Shown in pieces: positions 8,691-16,835 of a stretch of DNA of 64,000 nucleotides. A program made the translations under genes and the position numbers. The notes below the pieces were generated by a model. That model ran no database searches, was not told the origin of the DNA, and saw only the letters and a program-made list of their open reading frames with translations. This DNA is from Paenibacillus sp. J2TS4 (GTDB lineage: Bacteria; Bacillota; Bacilli; Paenibacillales; NBRC-103111): assembly GCF_018403245.1 (NCBI RefSeq), contig NZ_BOSH01000019.1, positions 1 through 64,000 on the forward strand, in the 5' to 3' direction. Every line of letters starts with the position of its first letter. Positions within the stretch are counted from its first letter, which is position 1.

Positions 8691-9626
8691 TTAGAGCAGT
8701 CCGTGTTTGCGAATGTAAGCCATATATTCCTCGTACAGCTGCACGGAAGACTCAGGTCCGGCGTGAACAGGGCTATCCGGCTTGTTCATCATCCCCAGGT
8801 ATTGATAGCATAAGATTTTATCTACATGGGGGGAGAGTGTTTCCATCTGCTGGATGATTCTATCCGGAGCTCCGGGATACAGCACCTTGCCTTGAAAACG
8901 GAACACTTCCAGATCCGCCCACAGCGGCTTGCCCGCCCGATCGTGCGCTTCTCTCAGCTTCGCAAACACTTCGTCCACCGCTTGCAAAGTGGTCCGATCC
9001 ACGCCGATTTCATCCTGATAAGCGATATAATCCACATCTAGCGATTTTAACTGCTCGACAAATTTGTCGTCAGCGATAATCGAACGGGTCCCGTATGGCG
9101 CGATTAATACTTTTTGCGGGCCTACTTTTCGGCAATAGGCAGCCAACTCATTGGCATAAGCTATATATTCCTCGGGAAAATACGAGTGAATCGCCGCTTC
9201 CACCGGAAAATACCAGCCCGCGAAAGAGGCGTGATGACCGTATCGGGAGCCCAACTCGTCCGCGATGTCATAACGCAATTGGTTGCGGTCCCCGGTAGTG
9301 GACAGACTCCCCATGATCGGGGTTGTAAAGAAGCCCAGCCCGACATAGATAGACATTCCCAATCGGTCCCCGGCCTTTAATACTGCCTCTAACGGGTCCG
9401 GACAGACGGTATCCCATCTCAAGTTAATAACCTCGGACGGGTAAAAGGCTTTGCCATGCAGAGCTACATGCAGCAGAACAAGAGTATCCATGCCTGCCTC
9501 CGCCATCTCTGACAGCTTAAGATCCCAATCCTGCTCGGTAAATTGCTGTGTGGTGGAGTTCCACGTATCGCCTTCATACGGATTACAATGATAAAAATCA
9601 AACCAGGAGCCGCTTATTCTTTTCAT
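8691..9626 (-). CDS. DUF4434 protein (glycoside-hydrolase-like TIM barrel)
   Basis: 311-aa protein starting KRISGSWFDFYHCNPYEG, with the order of features typical of DUF4434: an N-terminal GSW..F strand, MAEAGMDTLVLLHVA, VGLGFFTTP, ASFAGWYFPVE, VLIAPYG and PLWADLEVFRF. The repeated strand-end acidic residues suggest a TIM-barrel glycosidase-like active site, but the family has no firmly assigned reaction that I know of. No signal peptide is evident. ATG 9626 is chosen over a start 17 codons upstream because AAGGAGG lies 7 nt before it. It sits between murQ (232 bp upstream) and the ROK kinase (77 bp downstream), so it may release or process an amino sugar from wall material. Confidence 0.78.
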   Translation of the reverse strand: MKRISGSWFDFYHCNPYEGDTWNSTTQQFTEQDWDLKLSEMAEAGMDTLVLLHVALHGKAFYPSEVINLRWDTVCPDPLEAVLKAGDRLGMSIYVGLGFFTTPIMGSLSTTGDRNQLRYDIADELGSRYGHHASFAGWYFPVEAAIHSYFPEEYIAYANELAAYCRKVGPQKVLIAPYGTRSIIADDKFVEQLKSLDVDYIAYQDEIGVDRTTLQAVDEVFAKLREAHDRAGKPLWADLEVFRFQGKVLYPGAPDRIIQQMETLSPHVDKILCYQYLGMMNKPDSPVHAGPESSVQLYEEYMAYIRKHGLL

Positions 9627-9705
9627 GGTCGTTCCTCCTTGAGTAAGGGCAGGATGCCCTTGATAGGTTCTTGCCATTTATTCGCACCGTGCGAAGCACC
9701 CGTGG

Positions 9706-9860
9706 GCGGAATGCCGCCCATGCCGGAAACACCTCGCTGTATTACAGTGCATATCGGAAACGATGCTCGATATAGCACTTCATGCCGGAGCCGATGTGGG
9801 GAATAGAGCCGCATGCCGGCAACGACCCCAGGAATAGAGCTGCATACCGGCACTCCGCTC
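9706..9860. repeat. Degenerate ~31-bp tandem repeat between murQ and the DUF4434 gene
   Basis: Five consecutive units of 30-33 bp can be lined up on a core close to GCATGCCGGMAACGA (for example CATGCCGGAAACACC, CATATCGGAAACGATG, CATGCCGGAGCCGATG, CATGCCGGCAACGACC, CATACCGGCACTCC). The array begins after the DUF4434 leader and runs up to the murQ stop codon. It is GC-rich, shows no separate gene, and could form repeated stem structures in the transcript between the two genes. Confidence 0.5.
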
Positions 9861-10767
9861 AACCATTCGCTCCGGCGAGCCGAATGGCATCGCGGACCCG
9901 GCCTCCGGCCTGCTCCAGCCAGCGGGCCGAGGCCTCCGCATCCGACTCGGTCAGGAGCGCTACAATGGCAGTCTTGACATTGTAGCCGCACTGCTCGAGC
10001 GCGCGGACGGCCGCCTCATCTTCCTCGCCCGTGGCGCTTCTCACGATCCGCACCGCCCGTTGGCGCAGCTTGCTGTTGGACGGCTGCATATCGACCATGA
10101 AGTTCCGGTAGGCTTTGCCCAGCTTCACCATCGCTGCGGTACTCAGCATGTTGAGCACGAGCTTCTGGGCCGTCCCCGCTTTCAGCCGGGTCGAGCCGGT
10201 CAGCACCTCGGGCCCTACCGGAACTTCGATCGCGATGTCCGCCATCCGTCCCAGCGGCGAGCCCGCGCTGCAGCTTAGGCCGATCGTGCGCGCCCCCGCT
10301 TCCTTGGCGGCAGCCAGCGCGCCGAGCACGTACGGCGTCCGTCCGCTGGCCGCCAGGCCGACGACGACATCGCTCGCTCCAACGGCACGGGCCCGCAGGT
10401 CGGCCGCGCCCTGATCGGCGTCGTCCTCGGCCGATTCGTCGGCCTGGGCTCTATGGCTTCCCCCGGCCAGCACCGCCTGCACGGTCTCAGGCGAAGTGCC
10501 GAAGGTAGGGGGGCATTCATAGGCATCCAGGACGCCTAACCGGCCGCTCGTTCCGGCGCCGACATAGAACAGCCGTCCGCCTTGGCCCAGGGCGTCGGCG
10601 ATACAATCGACAGCCTGTGCAATTTCGGCCAAATGACGTCCGACGGCAGCCGGTACCTGGCCATCTTCCTCATTCATCACTCGCAGGATTTCCTCCGATG
10701 TCATTTGATCCAAGTCGTAGCTTCGGGAATTCACCTGCTCGGTATCCAACCGATCGGTTTCATTCAT
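9859..10767 (-). CDS. murQ: N-acetylmuramic acid 6-phosphate etherase
   Basis: 302-aa cytoplasmic lyase of the SIS-domain family that splits the D-lactyl ether of MurNAc-6-phosphate, giving GlcNAc-6-phosphate and D-lactate in peptidoglycan recycling. The sequence has the signature RLFYVGAGTSGRLGVLDAYE, then CPPTFG and VQAVLAGG, the second SIS block VVVGLAASGRTPYVLGAL, and GSTRLKAGTAQKLVLNMLST. Length is normal (about 300 aa). ATG 10767 follows AAGGAG at 10-nt spacing. The open frame runs through the upstream poly-A tract, where the extra residues would be a lysine run, so that extension is rejected. No MurP phosphotransferase gene is nearby; the partners are DUF4434 and a ROK kinase. Confidence 0.95.
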   Translation of the reverse strand: MNETDRLDTEQVNSRSYDLDQMTSEEILRVMNEEDGQVPAAVGRHLAEIAQAVDCIADALGQGGRLFYVGAGTSGRLGVLDAYECPPTFGTSPETVQAVLAGGSHRAQADESAEDDADQGAADLRARAVGASDVVVGLAASGRTPYVLGALAAAKEAGARTIGLSCSAGSPLGRMADIAIEVPVGPEVLTGSTRLKAGTAQKLVLNMLSTAAMVKLGKAYRNFMVDMQPSNSKLRQRAVRIVRSATGEEDEAAVRALEQCGYNVKTAIVALLTESDAEASARWLEQAGGRVRDAIRLAGANG

Positions 10768-10788
10768 GGCGCATAAGCTCCTTATTTC

Positions 10789-10834
<46 letters not shown>

Positions 10835-11102
10835 TAATTTTTATAAAATCGGAAAACTATCTCCATTATATAGGGCAGCCATCATTGTGTAAAGAAGTAA
10901 AATTCGTCGGCGGCCGGCCGCGCAGGAAGGGCATTGGTAAGCATGCTGTGGCTTGTTTTTTTGCTATAATAGCTGGAAAAAGGATAGTCTACCTTGCCGA
11001 AGGACGGTTCTACAAGAATCGGCGAAGAAGCTTTCGAAACGGAATGGAAGATTAAGTTGAATTTTCCGTATTATATAGTTAAAGGGATGGGGGGAGAGGC
11101 TT

Positions 11103-12062
11103 GTGGGCAAGCTGCATCGGATTGTATGGATTGATAACCAAATACGAGGCGGGCTGTATCCGAATTGCCGGATCATAGCCGAACGTTTCGAAATTTCCGT
11201 CCGCCAGGCCTCGCGAGAATTAGAGTATATGAGAGATTCGCTCCATGCTCCGATTAAATATTGTTTTCAGCGCCGGGGGTATGTTTATACCGATCGGACG
11301 TTTGCGCTGCCTTCTGCTATTTTGACAGAGGAGCAGAAAGCTTCTCTGTCTTATTTGGCCGGCCAATATGTATCTTCAGGAGACAGAAGGAACATAGAAC
11401 TGGGGGAGACTCTCAAAAGGCTGGCCGGGTTGTCTTCTGAGTTTTATTCTTCTGCCACGGGATCTCCGCCGTCCAGCTCCGAATCTCTCCCTGAAAGCAG
11501 TACGCCGCGGCAAATAAGCTCTGCCGTATCGGCCATTCCGCTTCCTCCGGGAGAAGGAATGCTTCATTATGTCCTGCTGCAGCGTGCCGCAGAGCGGCAG
11601 TGCAAAGTTACAGTCCGGTTTGCCGGGGAGGAGCAGGCGGAGTTATTCCACCCGTATCGCATCTTGCCGTTTCGCCGGCATTATTACGTTCTCGGTTATA
11701 TCGAATCGTTCAACGATATTCGCTTGCTGCCGCTGGATTGTTTTGAATCCGCGAAGGAGACCGGAGAGCGGTTTGAGTTCCGCCCCTTATTTAGCGGAGC
11801 CCGGTTTATGCTGTCTCTTTTTCGAAATCCGAAAAAAGCCGTCATTCGATTTGCTGTGCCGGAATACGTGGAGACGCTGGGCCTGCCCTGGAGGGAGCTG
11901 GACTCCGGCACTTTTCAGGTGCAATTTGACGATGCTCATGATCTTTTCGCCAAACTTCTCGCTTGTCCTGCCGACTTTGAGCTCGTTTCTCCGCATTGGT
12001 GCAAAAATCAGTTTCGCGCCCGTCTGCAAAAAATCTGGAACAATCATTCCAGTAGGACATGA
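11103..12062 (+). CDS. WYL-domain helix-turn-helix transcriptional regulator
   Basis: 319-aa regulator of the DeoR/YafY-like WYL class. The N-terminus carries a winged helix-turn-helix (CRIIAERFEISVRQASRELEYM, residues about 19-41) with the wing QRRGYVYTD. The middle and C-terminal part is a WYL sensor domain, with FHPYRILPFRRHYYVLGYIES holding the conserved arginine-rich ligand surface, followed by a WCX-like region (about 235-310). The start is GTG after GGGGGGAGAGG. The next gene starts 88 bp downstream, with a palindrome over the stop codon of this gene, so autoregulation or control of that partner is plausible. The effector is unknown. Confidence 0.85.
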   Translation: MGKLHRIVWIDNQIRGGLYPNCRIIAERFEISVRQASRELEYMRDSLHAPIKYCFQRRGYVYTDRTFALPSAILTEEQKASLSYLAGQYVSSGDRRNIELGETLKRLAGLSSEFYSSATGSPPSSSESLPESSTPRQISSAVSAIPLPPGEGMLHYVLLQRAAERQCKVTVRFAGEEQAELFHPYRILPFRRHYYVLGYIESFNDIRLLPLDCFESAKETGERFEFRPLFSGARFMLSLFRNPKKAVIRFAVPEYVETLGLPWRELDSGTFQVQFDDAHDLFAKLLACPADFELVSPHWCKNQFRARLQKIWNNHSSRT

Positions 12063-12086
12063 TATGTCCGACCTCTCTTATACAAT
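12055..12086 (+). promoter_or_regulatory. Palindromic operator candidate and promoter of the 12151 gene
   Basis: GGACATGATATGTCC (12055-12069) is a perfect 6+3+6 inverted repeat overlapping the WYL gene's TGA. A -10-like TACAAT lies at 12081-12086, so the palindrome covers the expected -35 region. This position suits a repressor operator; the WYL protein encoded immediately upstream is the obvious candidate. The assignment is inferred from position only. Confidence 0.5.
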
Positions 12087-12150
12087 AGGGTACAGCAAGG
12101 TGTTTATTTATTCAGTAGTCAATTGTTGATCTGTAGAGGAGGATAACGAA

Positions 12151-13347
12151 ATGTTGAAAAAGCTGGATCGGTTGCAATGGAAACCAATGTGGGTCAGTCA
12201 TCTCGGCAGTGTTAAAGGGGGACTGGAATATTTGAATATTCCGGTTTCGGAAGCCTGGCTGATGGGGATGACCGGACATGCCTTTTTAATTAATCTGGAC
12301 GACAAGGTGACGGCTGCGGGACCGACCGCCTGGAATAACGAAATGCTGATGAATCTGGGCAGCAATCTCGGTTATGAGACGCATGGAGTGTTCGGCTGGC
12401 GGACGGAGGCGGATTTTACCGCTAAACAGAAGCTCGCGTGGGAAAATACTAAAAAAGCGATTGATCAAGGATACCCGTGCTACGGTTGGGAGCTGGGAAT
12501 TCCGGAATATTATGTTGTGAATGGTTACGACGAGCATCACGGTTACCGTTATTCCGGTATTGGAACGGCAGATCCGCTATTTTTATTGGAAGGCCTGTCG
12601 TTGCCGGATCTGGAACGATTTGAAATGACCGTTGAGCTGAGGTCGGAGCTCGAACAACACGGAATTGCCGTTTCCGAACGAACGGAGGTAAGTAAAAAAT
12701 TCGGGTCTCTGGTGTTTGAGGATGCGCTCTCGAGCAAGCTGTATTATTTATTGCAAGCTATAGAGGGTCATTGGCTCGTCCATGAGGAATCATTAAATGG
12801 GGCTTTTAAACCGTGGCAAGAGCTTGGCATTTCACAGAACGGATTGTTAGAAATGTATTGGCTCGAACCGGGCTTTACGACCGATGACCGGGAAGCGCTT
12901 AAAGAGGCGTTGGAATTTGTATTGGAGTTCTCTAAAGGAGCGTCCCAGTGGATATTGCCGGGATATAAGGTGGGGATAGACGGCTTTGACCAGTGGATTG
13001 GGGCCTTGTCTGAACGGAGGGCGGACGGTTTTGGCACAGCTTACAATGCGGCCGTATGGAGTGAATGCCGCAAATTCGCGGTCGAATGCCTGAAAGAGGC
13101 GGAAGAGAGGATAGGCCGGCAAGGGAGCGAACTGAACGGACTGCTCCAGGCGGGGGCCCAGCATTACGGGCAAGTGTACCATTATTTAAGCAAGGTGGAA
13201 AAGCTCTTTCCATTCCATCAGCGCGAGGAGGAGCATATCCGGGATGAGGATCGTTTGAATCAGGCGGTCGAGGCATTAACTAAAGCAAGAGATGCGGAAG
13301 AGCAGGCGCTTAATCTGCTGCGGGCAATCTATAACAAGCTTTCTTGA
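12151..13347 (+). CDS. Conserved protein of unknown function, BtrH/C39-peptidase-like N-terminus
   Basis: 398-aa soluble protein. The first ~150 residues (GLEYLNIPVSEAWLMGMTGH, ENTKKAIDQGYPCYGWELG, YYVVNGYDEHHGYRYSG) resemble the papain/C39-like fold of BtrH-type acyl-transfer domains, with a Cys (PCYGWE) and a His-rich segment. The usual N-terminal catalytic Cys is not at its expected place, so enzymatic activity is uncertain. The second half is helical and Glu/Leu-rich (LKEALEFVLEFSKGASQWIL; AVEALTKARDAEEQALNLL). GAGGAGG precedes the ATG. It lies behind a WYL regulator and a palindromic operator candidate, so expression is probably effector-dependent. The function is not recognised. Confidence 0.6.
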   Translation: MLKKLDRLQWKPMWVSHLGSVKGGLEYLNIPVSEAWLMGMTGHAFLINLDDKVTAAGPTAWNNEMLMNLGSNLGYETHGVFGWRTEADFTAKQKLAWENTKKAIDQGYPCYGWELGIPEYYVVNGYDEHHGYRYSGIGTADPLFLLEGLSLPDLERFEMTVELRSELEQHGIAVSERTEVSKKFGSLVFEDALSSKLYYLLQAIEGHWLVHEESLNGAFKPWQELGISQNGLLEMYWLEPGFTTDDREALKEALEFVLEFSKGASQWILPGYKVGIDGFDQWIGALSERRADGFGTAYNAAVWSECRKFAVECLKEAEERIGRQGSELNGLLQAGAQHYGQVYHYLSKVEKLFPFHQREEEHIRDEDRLNQAVEALTKARDAEEQALNLLRAIYNKLS

Positions 13348-13364
13348 AAAATAAAAGGGAAGGG

Positions 13365-13634
13365 TCAGATCGGCATCCAATCCTGCCGTTTGGCGATGAC
13401 AGCACATTTTCGGCACACTCCGACTACCTTTCCTTCATGGCTTGAATAGAAAGTTAATGAATCGGACTTTGTTTTGCAAAAAGAGCATTTTTGCTTTACC
13501 CGGGAGGACTTCCTTTTATAATGGGATAGCTTGACGACGTTGGACCGGGACTTGCTGCGCAGCAAATAGACCAACAGAAAAACTAAACCTGTCCCTGCCA
13601 ATCCTATTCCCGCCAGCAGTCCTATCATTTTCAT
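13365..13634 (-). CDS. Small membrane protein with zinc-ribbon-like cysteine motif
   Basis: 89 aa. A single N-terminal membrane helix (LLAGIGLAGTGLVFLLVYLL, residues about 5-24) is followed by a basic segment and two cysteine pairs, CSFC and CRKC, about 26 residues apart, which would hold a zinc ion. The start follows AGGGGG. It begins 9 bp after the stop of the duplicated-HTH gene, so both are probably co-transcribed. The role is unknown; a membrane-tethered accessory factor for its regulator neighbour is possible but unsupported. Confidence 0.6.
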   Translation of the reverse strand: MKMIGLLAGIGLAGTGLVFLLVYLLRSKSRSNVVKLSHYKRKSSRVKQKCSFCKTKSDSLTFYSSHEGKVVGVCRKCAVIAKRQDWMPI

Positions 13635-13643
13635 GTAGTCCCC

Positions 13644-14219
13644 CTAATTCCGTCTTTCTGTTTCATAAAATAATATCTCCTCCGGCAGTCCGAAAAAGGA
13701 GCAGTAGATTTCTCCTACCTCGGGTGCCGGTTTTTTGCCCTGATGCATATATTTGCGAGTTGTCGCTGGTGCCAGATTCATCTCTTTACTAAAATCGGAA
13801 GGGGATAGATCATGTACGGCAAACAACCCGGTTAAGATCCGATTTTTCTTTTCGCCGAGCAGGACGCGCTTCAGAAACCTTTTGCCTGTCCAGGCAGGGA
13901 TTTGATCGTAATGGCGATCATCAAAGAATAATACGGATTGTGGCAGTCCGAACTTATGCGATATATGCGCCCTGTATTCTTCCGTGGGCTTGACCCCCTC
14001 ATAGATCCAGGAGGCTACCGTTCTGGGGGCTACCCCGACCTCTTTCGCTAATTCTGAAAGCTTAACATCCTCCACTATTAAGACGGCCATTAGGATTCGA
14101 TTTTGAATGACCCACTGTTTGGCCTTGCGGAATCGAGGCTTTTTAATTCCTTTGCCTAATTTATGTTTATTAATGTCGGTCCACGCCCGAAGGTTGTGTT
14201 TTTCTGGATGTGTGGTCAT
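13644..14219 (-). CDS. Regulator with two tandem helix-turn-helix domains
   Basis: 191 aa made of two ~62-residue repeats. Repeat 1 begins NRILMAVLIVEDVKLSELAK and ends FGLPQSVLFFDD; repeat 2 begins NRILTGLFAVHDLSPSDFSK and ends FGLPEEILFYET. Each holds an XRE-like helix-turn-helix (VGVAPRTVASWIYEGVKP; MNLAPATTRKYMHQGKKP), so an internal duplication has produced a covalent 'dimer'. ATG 14219 is preferred over GTG 14228, because AAAGGTG is correctly spaced only for the ATG. There is no sensor domain. The downstream partner is the zinc-ribbon membrane protein 9 bp away. The specific target is unknown. Confidence 0.7.
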   Translation of the reverse strand: MTTHPEKHNLRAWTDINKHKLGKGIKKPRFRKAKQWVIQNRILMAVLIVEDVKLSELAKEVGVAPRTVASWIYEGVKPTEEYRAHISHKFGLPQSVLFFDDRHYDQIPAWTGKRFLKRVLLGEKKNRILTGLFAVHDLSPSDFSKEMNLAPATTRKYMHQGKKPAPEVGEIYCSFFGLPEEILFYETERRN

Positions 14220-14388
14220 GCTGCTCACCTTTCAAAGTTATGTAATATTATCTTATCACTGAATTCGTCTTGATTTCAATGTAATCACTGCATCATTCTA
14301 GCCTGTACCCTTGTAATAGATAGCTGAAACCTTAAACCGGCCTGTGAATTATTAAAAATCAGTGCGGAAACTTTAGATACCGGTAAAA

Positions 14389-14426
14389 GCCAACAGGGAA
14401 AGCCGCAAAAGGCCTTCCCTGTTAGC
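14389..14426 (-). terminator. Terminator of the ykuS-like gene
   Basis: AACAGGGAAAGCC (14392-14404) pairs with GGCCTTCCCTGTT (14411-14423) with one mismatch around GCAAAA, extended by GC pairs. On the minus strand the stem is followed by a short T stretch. It lies 17 bp beyond the stop of the gene at 14443. Confidence 0.7.
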
Positions 14427-14442
14427 TGTTTCCTATGGTTTA

Positions 14443-14685
14443 CTATTGGTTTATTCTCTGATTAACTTGGTTAACAACCTCTTCGGCTGTCATTCCTTGT
14501 GCATTGATAACGGAAGCCTGGGTTTCCGGAACGGCTATTCCCATAACGTTCTGATCCAGACCGGAAATGACACAGCAATCACAATTCTGTACACTGTTCT
14601 CGTCCAAATGCATAACTTCGTGCCCGCTGTTTTGCAGAGCGTTCTTCACATCGCCCAATGTATTTTCTACCGCAATCCGCGCCAT
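14443..14685 (-). CDS. YkuS/UPF0180 family small protein
   Basis: 80 aa, the normal length for UPF0180 proteins such as Bacillus YkuS. The start MARIAVENTLGDVKNALQNSGHEV is the family hallmark, followed by NCDCCVISGLDQNVMGI and ASVINAQGMTAEEVVNQV. GGAGGTGAT lies upstream of the ATG at 14685; the longer open frame has no ribosome site. The family is widespread in endospore formers but has no established biochemical function that I know of. It is monocistronic, divergent from the D-aminopeptidase gene. Confidence 0.88.
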   Translation of the reverse strand: MARIAVENTLGDVKNALQNSGHEVMHLDENSVQNCDCCVISGLDQNVMGIAVPETQASVINAQGMTAEEVVNQVNQRINQ

Positions 14686-14818
14686 TTTTCCAATCACCTC
14701 CATTCTATGAGAAATAGAGTGCTTCAAAGGATCAAAAACTATTCGTCGGAAGGTACTTCCTTGCAAGAATTAAGTTATAATGAACAGGAAGATAGCGCTA
14801 ACGTCGGGAGGGACAGGA

Positions 14819-15616
14819 ATGAAAATTTATGTAAGCGTTGATATGGAAGGGATTTCAGGTATCATTCTGCGGGAGCAGCTTATGAGGGGAGAACCGCTTT
14901 ATAGTGAAGCCCGCCATCTGCTGACCAGGGAAGTGAACGCGATCGTGGAAGGGCTTCTGGAAGCCGGGGTCGAACAGATCGTCGTCAAGGATGCCCATGC
15001 TACCGGTTTTAACTTCATTCCGGAAAACCTGCACCCCGGTGCAATGTACTGTATGGGAGGAACCCCCATGAACGAGCGGTTTCCCGGATTGGACTCGTCG
15101 TTTGACGGAGCTATGCTGATCGGTTATCACGGGATGGCTGGCACGCCTCGGGCGGTTCGTGATCATACGATGAGCTCGGCAACCTACCAGCGTACCGAGC
15201 TTAACGGGAATCCGGTGGGGGAAATTGTGCTGGATGCTATGCTGTTCGGCCTTCATAATGTTCCCGTCCTGCTGGTTACAGGAGATGATGCCACCTGCCG
15301 TGAAGCGGAGCAGGCTCTCGGATCTGTACATACATACGAGACCAAGACGGCCATCACTCGTCATTCCGCCTTGATCAAGCCTCCTCAACGGGTGCATAGT
15401 GAAATAAAAAAGGCCGTTCAGCAAGCGGTAGAGGAACGCGGTATTTGCCGCCCCTTGGCAATTCCCGGTCCGTATGAGCTGTTGCTGGAAATGAACAGCA
15501 CTGACTTGGCGGACAGTCGTTATACGGACGGAGAAACCAGCATCCGGTTGGATGGATTAAGGATCTTGTACAAGGATGACGATTATGTTCGTTTGTTAGG
15601 CCGCGCCATGAGATAG
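14819..15616 (+). CDS. M55-family D-aminopeptidase (DppA-like)
   Basis: 265-aa zinc peptidase of the DppA family, which removes N-terminal D-amino acids such as D-Ala from D-peptides. Metal ligands and active-site features are in the expected places: SVDMEGISG (Asp8, Glu10), VKDAHATGFN (His about 60), LIGYHGMAGT (His about 104) and an acidic residue in VGEIVLDAMLFG. ATG 14819 is chosen, with GGGAGGGA upstream; an in-frame ATG 39 bp earlier lacks a ribosome site. It stands alone rather than in a dpp transport operon, so it may salvage wall peptides. Specificity is inferred from the family. Confidence 0.9.
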   Translation: MKIYVSVDMEGISGIILREQLMRGEPLYSEARHLLTREVNAIVEGLLEAGVEQIVVKDAHATGFNFIPENLHPGAMYCMGGTPMNERFPGLDSSFDGAMLIGYHGMAGTPRAVRDHTMSSATYQRTELNGNPVGEIVLDAMLFGLHNVPVLLVTGDDATCREAEQALGSVHTYETKTAITRHSALIKPPQRVHSEIKKAVQQAVEERGICRPLAIPGPYELLLEMNSTDLADSRYTDGETSIRLDGLRILYKDDDYVRLLGRAMR

Positions 15617-15626
15617 TTATTCATGT

Positions 15627-15665
15627 AAAAACCGGGTCTCTTGTTGCAAGAAGCTGGAGACCCGG
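15627..15665. terminator. Terminator between convergent D-aminopeptidase gene and hisC
   Basis: CCGGGTCTC (15632-15640) pairs perfectly with GAGACCCGG (15657-15665). A5 before the stem becomes a T-run on the minus strand, making this best suited as the hisC terminator. The rightward peptidase transcript may also end here. Confidence 0.75.
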
Positions 15666-15683
15666 GGCGGATCAATTCAGAAG

Positions 15684-16793
15684 CTACAGACGGCTTCTTA
15701 CCTTATCGAGCGCATGGATGAAGATTAAATTTTCTTGCTCCGTTCCTATCGTTACCCGGAGATGGCCGTTTAAGCCCCAGGTGCCTCCGAAGCGAACGAT
15801 GACCCCTTCCTCTAATAAAAGCTTATAGACGGCCTCCGCTTCGTCCCCAAGCTCTACTAATATAAAATTGCTCATGCTGGGAGTGTAATGGATTCCTCTG
15901 GCTTCAAACGCAGAGTACAAAAGCCGGCGTCCTTCTTCATTCACAGCCAACGTTCTTCGGATATGTTCTTCGTCTGAAATAGCGGCGGCTGCGGCTGTTT
16001 GGGCTAGAGCATTCACATTAAAAGGCTCCTTGACTTGATGCATCGCCGCAATGATTCGTTCCGCAGCCAGTGCAAAGCCTACACGCATTCCAGCTAATCC
16101 ATAAACTTTGGAGAAGGTTTGCAGAACAACTACCGGCTTCTCCTGCTGTACCCATTCGACACCATTGGTGTAATCATCCGCATTGGCATAATGGGAATAA
16201 GCTCCATCGAGAACGAGTATCGTATGATCCGGGAGCTCCTGGATTAATTCATTGATAAAAGTGCGGGAAACATAGGTGCCTGTCGGATTGTGCGGGGAAC
16301 ACAAATAAACAATCTTGGTGCGATCCGTGACAACGGATAACAATTGCTTAAGGTCGTAGTTAAAGCTGGAATCGAGGGGCGCCTCAATGATCTTGGCTCC
16401 CATAAGCATTCCCCCGAAGGCGTACTCGGTAAAAGAAGGGAAGGGGACGATGACTTCATCCGTCTTCTCCAGATAGGCTTCAGAGAGCAGCGTAATGAGC
16501 TCGTCCGCTCCGTTGCCGATCATGACCTGGCTTTCCCGTACTCGATAATGGTCCGCAATGATTTGCTTTAGCTTCAGGCTGCCGGAATCGGGATAGCGGT
16601 GCAGTTCGTTAACTTGCTGCATAATCGCCTTGACTGCCTTGGGGGAAGGGCCCAATGGATTTTCGTTCGAGGCCAGCTTGATCACCTGCTCCAGGCCTAG
16701 TTCGGCTTGCACCTCCCATGCAGGCTTGCCGGGAGAATAGGGTTTCAACTGCTTCAGTTCTTTACGCACGAGGGGTTTTTTGGATAGAGACAC
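15684..16793 (-). CDS. hisC: Histidinol-phosphate aminotransferase / aromatic aminotransferase
   Basis: 369-aa PLP-dependent fold-type I aminotransferase. The family pattern is complete: KLASNENPLGPSPKA at the N-terminus, MIGNGADELITLLSEAYL, YLCSPHNPTGTYVS, LVLDGAYSHYA, the PLP-lysine motif QTFSKVYGLAGMRVGFAL, and the C-terminal VRFGGTWGLNGHLRVTIG with the substrate carboxylate-binding arginine. Length is normal. The GTG at 16793 follows AAGGAGG at 8 nt; the longer frame lacks a ribosome site. It is outside a his operon, so it may also transaminate Tyr/Phe, as HisC does in Bacillus. The upstream region has an unusual repeated motif and a terminator lies downstream. Confidence 0.9.
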   Translation of the reverse strand: MSLSKKPLVRKELKQLKPYSPGKPAWEVQAELGLEQVIKLASNENPLGPSPKAVKAIMQQVNELHRYPDSGSLKLKQIIADHYRVRESQVMIGNGADELITLLSEAYLEKTDEVIVPFPSFTEYAFGGMLMGAKIIEAPLDSSFNYDLKQLLSVVTDRTKIVYLCSPHNPTGTYVSRTFINELIQELPDHTILVLDGAYSHYANADDYTNGVEWVQQEKPVVVLQTFSKVYGLAGMRVGFALAAERIIAAMHQVKEPFNVNALAQTAAAAAISDEEHIRRTLAVNEEGRRLLYSAFEARGIHYTPSMSNFILVELGDEAEAVYKLLLEEGVIVRFGGTWGLNGHLRVTIGTEQENLIFIHALDKVRSRL

Positions 16794-16835
16794 GATTATA
16801 ACCTCCTTAAAACTTATCACAAAATACTTTAATAC

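Noticed and set aside
9623-9991. 122-codon leftward frame overlapping the murQ end
   Set aside because: It overlaps well-conserved murQ coding sequence in another frame and crosses the 31-bp repeats; murQ explains the region.
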